Source of the DNA: Deltaproteobacteria bacterium
GTDB lineage: Bacteria; Myxococcota_A; Polyangia; HGW-17
DNA length: 5,816 nt
Reading direction: 5' to 3'
Assembly (NCBI GenBank): GCA_003249585.1
Contig: QKIM01000248.1
Span: 1-5,816 of the forward strand
Shown here: positions 1-4,201 of the stretch, in pieces
How the letters are laid out: every line of letters starts with the position of its first letter
Numbering within the stretch: position 1 is the first letter of the stretch
The notes under the pieces: model-generated
What the model was told of the DNA's origin: nothing
The model's database searches: none
The model's input: the letters and a program-made list of their open reading frames with translations, nothing else
Made by a program: the position numbers and the translations under genes

Positions 1-104
1 ACCACACTCCCGGCCGCTTGCCCACCAGGGAAATCGGCCCCGGGCCGCTCCATGCGATGGTCCCTTGTCAGGACAGGCCGCGACAGGTAATACTGTCTCC
101 ATGA
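1..104 (+). CDS. Possible 3' end of an upstream gene (partial, unidentified)
   Basis: The reading frame beginning at base 3 is open from the window edge to a TGA at 102-104. That stop overlaps the recD ATG at 101-103 as ATGA, the arrangement typical of translationally coupled genes. Most codons at the left end of this frame finish in G or C, as expected for a GC-rich genome. The visible tail (about 33 residues, ending V-I-L-S-P) has no motif I recognise. In many bacteria recB precedes recD, so recB is the natural guess, but nothing in these residues proves it. All three forward frames are open at the left edge. A competing frame ends at TAA 88-90, and the recD frame itself is open back to base 2. 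Confidence is therefore low. Confidence 0.35.
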   Translation, partial: HTPGRLPTREIGPGPLHAMVPCQDRPRQVILSP

Positions 105-2053
105 CGCCCTCTCCCCAGCCCCCCAGGGAGTACTGCGGTGCGCTCAGCGGCAACTGGCTGCCACCGGGCAACGCCAACGTCTTCTCCTGGTTCGCACACC
201 TGAGATCCTCCGAGCTCGTGGGGTTCGACCTGCCCCTGGGCCTCATGGGGTTCTACTGGGAACTGGTCCGCCCGCTCTCACTCCACGCGGATGACCGGCG
301 CCTGATCCACCTGGTGCTGCTGTGCACCCACCTGATCATGGAGCGCGGCTCCACCCGAGTCCCGCTCAGGGGTCCCGACTCCATCGAGGCCCTGATGGAC
401 CATATCCCTCCCGGTGTACTGCCCATGCCCCCCCGGGAGGTCACGGACCGCTTCGTGGAGCTCCTCGCCCAGGGGGCGCTCAGGGGGCTCGTGACGGCCG
501 GTGACGGCATCCCCTCCCAGGAGCTCCTGGCCACGGAAACCGCGCCCTTCTATCTTTGTGACGGGTTCCTCGGTGTGCTGAGGATCCTCTCCCAGGAGCG
601 GACGATGGAGCAGGATCTGGAGTCGCTGCTCAAGGCTCCCCTGCGACCTGACGTGACCCTCACGCCAAACGAGCTGTCCATGATGACCTCGGGAGGACGA
701 AGACGCACCCTGGATCCCGCACAGCAGGCGGCGGTGGAGCAGGCGGCCCGGCAGCGCCTGACCATCGTCACCGGGGGGCCCGGGACGGGCAAGACCAGCG
801 TCATCCTCGGGATCCTGAGAGCACGGCTGAGGCTCACTGGAGACGGCTTCCGGTTCGCCATGGCTGCCCCAACGGGCAAGGCGGCCTACCGTATGTGCCA
901 GTCGGTGCTCGGCGCGCTGCCGGCCCACCCCTCGGACGAAGACAGGTGCCTGGCCAGGCAGGTGGTCCCCTTCACCCTCCACCGGCTCCTGGAGTATAGC
1001 CATCGGCGGAATGCCTTTGGCCGCAGCCGTGACAACCCCCTCTCCATGGACCTCATCATCGTGGACGAGGCATCCATGGTGGAGCTCCCCCTCATGGCCA
1101 GCCTGCTGGCGGCGCTGGGGGAAGGCACCGCCCTGGTGCTCACGGGGGATCCCCACCAGCTGCCTCCGGTGGGCGGCGGCGCCGTGCTGCGCGACCTGGT
1201 GGCGCCACCGGCCCGCAACGTCACCGTTCTGCAAACCAACCACCGCTCTGATCAGCGCATCACCGCCGCGGCCGCCTGCGTCCGCGACGGTGACGCCTTC
1301 TCCCTGGTCACCAGCCATATAACCCCGGCTGATCGGGTGGATCCCGAGGCCGGCGGCGTCTTCCACATAGAAGTGGAATCCCCGGACAGCCTCACCGCCT
1401 TTTTGGAACAGTGGGCAGCCGAGGCGGACAGTCTCCCCCACCTGTGGGATCTCCTGGGAGACACGACCCTGGATCCCGCCGACGGGTTTGCGGCCCACCG
1501 GGAGCTCCTCGCCCGCGCCTTTGCCTGTCTGGAGACGAGTGCCCTGGTGTGCGCCACCAACGAACTCGATCGCGGGACCACGGAGATCAACACCTGGTTC
1601 CACCGCCGACACCCTTCCCACCGGGCCAGACCCGACAATGAGCCCCTCCCGGGGGAGCCCGTCATCGTCCTGAGCAATCAGTACCACCTCCAGCTCTTCA
1701 ACGGAGATGTGGGCATCGTCTGCACCATCGTCGAGCGGGGCGAACGAACGCGGGCCGTCCTCTTCCGAAAGGGGGAGGAGGTCGTCCCCATCTCCCTGGG
1801 GTCGCTGTCCGGCCACCTGGCCCTGGCCTACAGCATCACGGTACACAAGAGCCAGGGCTCCGAGTACGACACCGTGGCCCTCGTGCCGCCCCCGGGAGAT
1901 CACCCGATCCTGACCAGAGCGCTGCTCTACACCGCCATGACCCGGGCCAAACGGCGTTTCTATTTCCTGGGTGACGCTGCCCTCCTCGCACGCTCCGTGG
2001 GTCGCCAGACCCACCGGCACACCGACTCTCCACCCGCTCGGGAGGCGCCCTGA
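101..2053 (+). CDS. recD: RecD, exonuclease V (RecBCD) alpha subunit, 5'-3' DNA helicase
   Basis: RecD is the 5'-3' SF1B motor of the RecBCD helicase-nuclease, which resects double-strand breaks and loads RecA. Numbered from ATG 101 (650 residues; E. coli RecD is about 608), the N-terminal ~200 residues match the RecC-contacting region in position. Helicase motifs follow in order: Walker A GGPGTGKTS at 225-233 (Lys231), motif Ia APTGKAA near 256-262, Walker B VDEAS with Asp322-Glu323, motif III TGDPHQLPP near 348-356 (Gln353), QTNHRS with Arg382, FNGDVGI from 533, TVHKSQGSEYD with Lys583, and YTAMTRAKRR with arginine finger Arg615. The order and the VHKSQGSE and FNGD blocks are characteristic of RecD rather than UvrD or Rep. 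A TTG at 65 would add 12 residues. I prefer ATG 101 because of the ATGA overlap with an upstream frame, although its Shine-Dalgarno is weak. The gene appears intact. RecD2-type proteins are the alternative family, but they normally have a longer N-terminal HhH region that is absent here. Confidence 0.95.
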   Translation: MTPSPQPPREYCGALSGNWLPPGNANVFSWFAHLRSSELVGFDLPLGLMGFYWELVRPLSLHADDRRLIHLVLLCTHLIMERGSTRVPLRGPDSIEALMDHIPPGVLPMPPREVTDRFVELLAQGALRGLVTAGDGIPSQELLATETAPFYLCDGFLGVLRILSQERTMEQDLESLLKAPLRPDVTLTPNELSMMTSGGRRRTLDPAQQAAVEQAARQRLTIVTGGPGTGKTSVILGILRARLRLTGDGFRFAMAAPTGKAAYRMCQSVLGALPAHPSDEDRCLARQVVPFTLHRLLEYSHRRNAFGRSRDNPLSMDLIIVDEASMVELPLMASLLAALGEGTALVLTGDPHQLPPVGGGAVLRDLVAPPARNVTVLQTNHRSDQRITAAAACVRDGDAFSLVTSHITPADRVDPEAGGVFHIEVESPDSLTAFLEQWAAEADSLPHLWDLLGDTTLDPADGFAAHRELLARAFACLETSALVCATNELDRGTTEINTWFHRRHPSHRARPDNEPLPGEPVIVLSNQYHLQLFNGDVGIVCTIVERGERTRAVLFRKGEEVVPISLGSLSGHLALAYSITVHKSQGSEYDTVALVPPPGDHPILTRALLYTAMTRAKRRFYFLGDAALLARSVGRQTHRHTDSPPAREAP

Positions 2054-2067
2054 GGATTTTTTCATAC

Positions 2068-2077
2068 TTTTGCAAAA
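2068..2077. repeat. Perfect 10-bp AT-rich palindrome between recD and the serpin gene
   Basis: TTTTGCAAAA is a perfect palindrome lying just after recD and upstream of the possible serpin promoter. It lies in the only AT-rich stretch nearby (about 2054-2130), so it could be a small operator or simply a product of composition. There is no GC-rich stem, so it does not look like an intrinsic terminator for recD. Confidence 0.3.
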
Positions 2078-2084
2078 AGAGGGG

Positions 2085-2123
2085 TTGCATTTTCCCACCC
2101 GCGAGGTAGACAATATCTATACT
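2085..2123 (+). promoter_or_regulatory. Possible promoter of the serpin gene (weak)
   Basis: A TTGCAT at 2085-2090 can serve as a -35 box. Candidate -10 elements downstream are GACAAT (2109-2114, spacer 18) and TATACT (2118-2123, a better hexamer but with a 27-nt gap to TTGCAT). The AT-rich run with C-T-A-T-A-C-T resembles the better promoter at 4090-4117. The hexamers and spacing do not both fit well in any single pairing, so I give this low confidence. The 109-bp gap and the change of function after recD make a separate promoter likely somewhere here. Confidence 0.35.
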
Positions 2124-2149
2124 AACGCACAATCACCCACGTGTGCCCC

Positions 2150-2154
2150 GGAGG
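2150..2154 (+). promoter_or_regulatory. Ribosome-binding site of the serpin gene
   Basis: GGAGG lies 8 nt upstream of ATG 2163. This fixes the serpin start here rather than at upstream in-frame non-ATG codons that would run inside recD. The signal peptide beginning at the same ATG agrees. Confidence 0.85.
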
Positions 2155-2162
2155 TCTTTGCC

Positions 2163-3440
2163 ATGCGTCATCTCTTTTCCCTATTTCTTATCATCCCCTT
2201 CCTCTTTTCCTCCATCTCCTGCTCCAAAGACGAACCCGGGGGTGTCGACCACGCCTTCGATGAGGCGAAATCCTCCCTCACCAGGGAGGCAAACCCGTCG
2301 GTCTCCCTGGGGGACATGGACACCCTGGTGCAGGGCAACACGGAATTCGCCCTGGAGCTCTACGGAGCCGTCTCGGACCTCGAGGAGGGCAACTTCTTCT
2401 ATTCCCCCTTCTCCATCTCCCTGGCCCTGGCCATGACCTACGCCGGCGCCGAAGGCACCACGGAAACCGAGATGGCCGACGTGTTGCATTACACCCTCCC
2501 CGAACCCGCTCTCCACGCAGCCTTCAACGCCCTGGACGCGGACCTCGCCACCCGGGGAACCGGGGACGCCTCCCAGTTCCGCCTCAACATCGCCAACGCC
2601 ATCTGGGGGCAGACCGGCTACCACTTCGAACAGGACTTCCTGGACACCATCGCCCTCAACTACGGCTCAGGGCTCAACCTCCTGGACTTCGCCGCCGATC
2701 CCGAGGGCTCCCGCACCACCATCAACGAGTGGGTCGAGGAGAAGACCGAGGACCGCATCAAAGACCTCCTCCCCGAGGGGAGCATCGGCTCGGACACGCG
2801 CCTGGTCCTCACCAACGCCATCTATTTCTGGGGCGAGTGGGTCGAGATGTTCTCCCGGGACATGACCTCGCCGGCTGTCTTCCACAAGGACGACGGCACG
2901 GACGCGACCGTGGACTTCATGCACATCGAGGCCGGGTTCAACTACACAGCCGGGACCGGCTACGAGGCAATCGAGCTGCCCTACAAAGGGGACGACACCT
3001 CCATGATCGTCCTGATGCCCGACGCCGGCACCATGGGCACCTTCGAGGCCACCCTGGACGCCCAGACCCTCGCTGACATCATCGCCGGTCTCACCCCGAC
3101 CGACATGCTCTTCTCCATGCCCAAGTTCGAATTCGAACACCGCATCCCTCTCAAGCAGCTGTTCATGGACCTGGGAATGGAGATCCCCTTCGACCCCATG
3201 GAGGCTGACTTCTCAGGGCTCAACGGCGACCGCAGCCTGGTGATCACCGACATCCTGCACAAGGCCTTCGTGGCTGTCAACGAGGACGGCACCGAAGCCG
3301 CCGCGGCCACGGCCGTCGTCGTGGGCGAGACCAGCGTCCCCGCCAACATCGTGAGCCTCGACCACCCCTTCATCTTCCTCATCCGCGACAAGGTCACAGG
3401 GACCATCCTCTTCATCGGCCGCATGGCCGACCCCTCCTGA
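2163..3440 (+). CDS. Serpin-family protease inhibitor, predicted exported lipoprotein
   Basis: Serpins trap serine or cysteine proteases by inserting the cleaved reactive loop into beta-sheet A. This 425-residue protein starts with a short signal peptide (hydrophobic 4-18) and Cys20 in S-I-S-C. That is a slightly degenerate lipobox, with Ser instead of Leu at -3, so lipid anchoring is likely but not certain. A linker follows, then a full-length serpin fold: NFFYSPFSIS from residue 77 (helix B), NAIYFWGEW from 218 (the family usually has Lys where Trp223 stands), and the C-terminal signature V397-I407 containing DHPFIF. The reactive-loop hinge is canonical for an inhibitor: Glu374 (P17), Gly376 (P15), Thr377 (P14), Glu378 (P13), then four Ala at P12-P9. 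Counting 17 residues from Glu374 puts the predicted scissile bond at Thr390-Ser391. The gene has its own strong RBS. Its stop is 7 bp from the convergent mntP stop. The target protease is unknown. The fold call is very secure; the inhibitory activity is inferred. Confidence 0.96.
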   Translation: MRHLFSLFLIIPFLFSSISCSKDEPGGVDHAFDEAKSSLTREANPSVSLGDMDTLVQGNTEFALELYGAVSDLEEGNFFYSPFSISLALAMTYAGAEGTTETEMADVLHYTLPEPALHAAFNALDADLATRGTGDASQFRLNIANAIWGQTGYHFEQDFLDTIALNYGSGLNLLDFAADPEGSRTTINEWVEEKTEDRIKDLLPEGSIGSDTRLVLTNAIYFWGEWVEMFSRDMTSPAVFHKDDGTDATVDFMHIEAGFNYTAGTGYEAIELPYKGDDTSMIVLMPDAGTMGTFEATLDAQTLADIIAGLTPTDMLFSMPKFEFEHRIPLKQLFMDLGMEIPFDPMEADFSGLNGDRSLVITDILHKAFVAVNEDGTEAAAATAVVVGETSVPANIVSLDHPFIFLIRDKVTGTILFIGRMADPS

Positions 3441-3447
3441 CACCTCC

Positions 3448-4011
3448 TCACGCCAGCAGCGTGTGCTCCACGAGCACCTTGATCCCTATCCCGATGAGCA
3501 CGATCCCGCCGATGAAGGTGGCGACCCGCTCCCACCGGCTGCCGATCCTGTCCCCGAACATCACCCCCAGCGCCGAGAGAATCCCCGTGATGACGCCGAT
3601 GACCAGGGCGGGGATAAGGATCCCCGTCCCCAGCATGGCGAAGCTCACGCCCACGGCCAGAGCATCGATACTGGTAGCGATGGAGAGGGAGACAAGCAAA
3701 AGCCCGCGGCTGGGATCGCTGCGCAGCTCTGCGTCCTTCTCCTCAAAACACTCCCAGATCATCTTGCCGCCGATGACAACAAGGACCCCGAAGGCCACCC
3801 AGTGATCCCAGGACGCGATGCTGGACGCGAAGCGTGTCCCCGCGAACCAGCCGATGACGGGCATGACCGCCTGAAAGAGGCCGAAGTGGAAGGCCATGCG
3901 CAAGATGTGACGCCGGGTCACCTTGTGGATGTATATTCCTGCCGCGATGGACACCGCCGTGGCGTCCATGGCCAGCCCGAAGGCGATTCCCGTGATCAAC
4001 AGCCAGCTCAT
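3448..4011 (-). CDS. mntP: MntP-type manganese efflux pump
   Basis: MntP (formerly YebN, DUF204 family) exports Mn2+ across the inner membrane and protects against manganese excess. The 187-residue product matches the E. coli protein (188 residues) in length and layout. It has two homologous halves with six predicted membrane helices. Each half begins with a conserved Asp motif: L-A-M-D-A near Asp16, and S-I-D-A-L-A-V-G near Asp116, corresponding to E. coli Asp16 and Asp118, which are known to matter for function. The central loop (about 88-103) is charged and cytoplasmic by inference. GTG at 4014 sits directly before ATG 4011. I choose the ATG because GGAGG at 4020-4016 would be only 1 nt from the GTG but 4 nt from the ATG, and because it places the first Asp at residue 16. 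The gene is intact, monocistronic as far as visible, convergent with the serpin gene and divergent from the Cys-rich gene. No yybP-ykoY riboswitch could be recognised by eye in its leader. Confidence 0.93.
   Translation of the reverse strand: MSWLLITGIAFGLAMDATAVSIAAGIYIHKVTRRHILRMAFHFGLFQAVMPVIGWFAGTRFASSIASWDHWVAFGVLVVIGGKMIWECFEEKDAELRSDPSRGLLLVSLSIATSIDALAVGVSFAMLGTGILIPALVIGVITGILSALGVMFGDRIGSRWERVATFIGGIVLIGIGIKVLVEHTLLA
3449..3477. other. Two adjacent perfect stem-loops at the serpin/mntP convergent 3' ends
   Basis: CACGC (3449-3453) and GCGTG (3459-3463) form a 5-bp stem with a 5-nt loop. GTGCTC (3463-3468) and GAGCAC (3472-3477) form a 6-bp stem with a 3-nt loop. They share base 3463, so they are alternative or only partly compatible. 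They lie 9 nt past the serpin stop and over the last mntP codons and stop. Neither has a T-tract on either strand, so they are not classical intrinsic terminators. They could slow polymerase or protect 3' ends, or they may be chance products of mntP coding sequence. Confidence 0.25.
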
Positions 4012-4015
4012 CACT

Positions 4016-4020
4016 CCTCC
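4016..4020 (-). promoter_or_regulatory. Ribosome-binding site of mntP
   Basis: On the minus strand GGAGG is followed by AGTG and then ATG. The spacing is short (4 nt), which makes the ATG at 4011 more credible than the GTG immediately upstream of it. Confidence 0.7.
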
Positions 4021-4031
4021 CGCACAAAGCG

Positions 4032-4057
4032 CCTGGAGACTCTACCCGAGGACCAGG
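4032..4057 (-). promoter_or_regulatory. Imperfect hairpin in the mntP leader
   Basis: In the minus-strand transcript CCUGG (4057-4053) pairs with CCAGG (4036-4032). An inner CUC/GAG stem closes a 5-nt GGGUA loop, with a small asymmetric internal loop (UC opposite UCU) between the two stems. The structure ends about 11 nt before the mntP Shine-Dalgarno, a position suited to translational or attenuation control. I cannot match it to a known metal riboswitch, and stems of this size also occur by chance in GC-rich DNA. Confidence 0.3.
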
Positions 4058-4084
4058 ACAGGTACAACCCAAAGAGGACAACGC

Positions 4085-4101
4085 GGGAATTGACAGTTCC
4101 C
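4085..4101. promoter_or_regulatory. Candidate operator: inverted repeat GGGAA-N7-TTCCC
   Basis: GGGAA (4085-4089) and TTCCC (4097-4101) are perfect 5-bp arms separated by 7 bp. The dyad encloses the -35 hexamer TTGACA (4090-4095), so a dimeric protein bound here would occlude RNA polymerase at the Cys-rich gene's promoter. The site is also about 75-90 bp upstream of the mntP start, so it could affect both divergent genes. No cognate regulator is encoded in the window. Confidence 0.4.
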
Positions 4102-4117
4102 AAGGATGCGCTATACT
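4090..4117 (+). promoter_or_regulatory. Strong sigma70-type promoter for the Cys-rich lipoprotein gene
   Basis: TTGACA (4090-4095, consensus -35) is followed by a 16-nt spacer and TATACT (4112-4117, five of six -10 consensus bases). Transcription would start near 4124, giving a 5' leader of roughly 78 nt before ATG 4202. This is the clearest promoter in the window. Confidence 0.75.
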
Positions 4118-4190
4118 CATGCGAACATTACCAAAATACGCCGGACGTGTCATCAGGACCGGGCCTGCCACCACACTGCACCCCGCAGAC

Positions 4191-4194
4191 AGGA
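4191..4194 (+). promoter_or_regulatory. Ribosome-binding site of the Cys-rich lipoprotein gene
   Basis: AGGA is 7 nt upstream of ATG 4202. The signal peptide encoded from that ATG supports the start. Confidence 0.7.
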
Positions 4195-4201
4195 TAATCT
4201 C

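Noticed and set aside
2026..2062. Possible intrinsic terminator at the end of recD (CCCG/CGGG stem, then six T)
   Set aside because: The stem is only 4 bp with a 2-nt loop, and about 14 nt separate it from the T-run at 2057-2062, so it does not fit a Rho-independent terminator.
278..2113. Long open frame antisense to recD (611 codons)
   Set aside because: It is antisense to an intact, fully motif-bearing recD. Such frames are common in GC-rich genes, and the product shows no domain or plausible composition.
1971..2162. N-terminal extension of the serpin frame inside the recD 3' end
   Set aside because: It would start at a non-ATG codon, has no Shine-Dalgarno and would bury the signal peptide. 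ATG 2163 has a perfect GGAGG and starts the signal sequence.
4012..4120. yybP-ykoY manganese riboswitch in the mntP leader
   Set aside because: Expected from the gene family, but I could not find the conserved loop sequences. Only a short hairpin is visible, so no riboswitch is claimed.
3463..4197. 244-codon plus-strand frame opposite mntP
   Set aside because: It is antisense to a clear six-helix MntP. The product is Asp/His/Pro-rich with no domain, as expected from reverse reading of hydrophobic codons.
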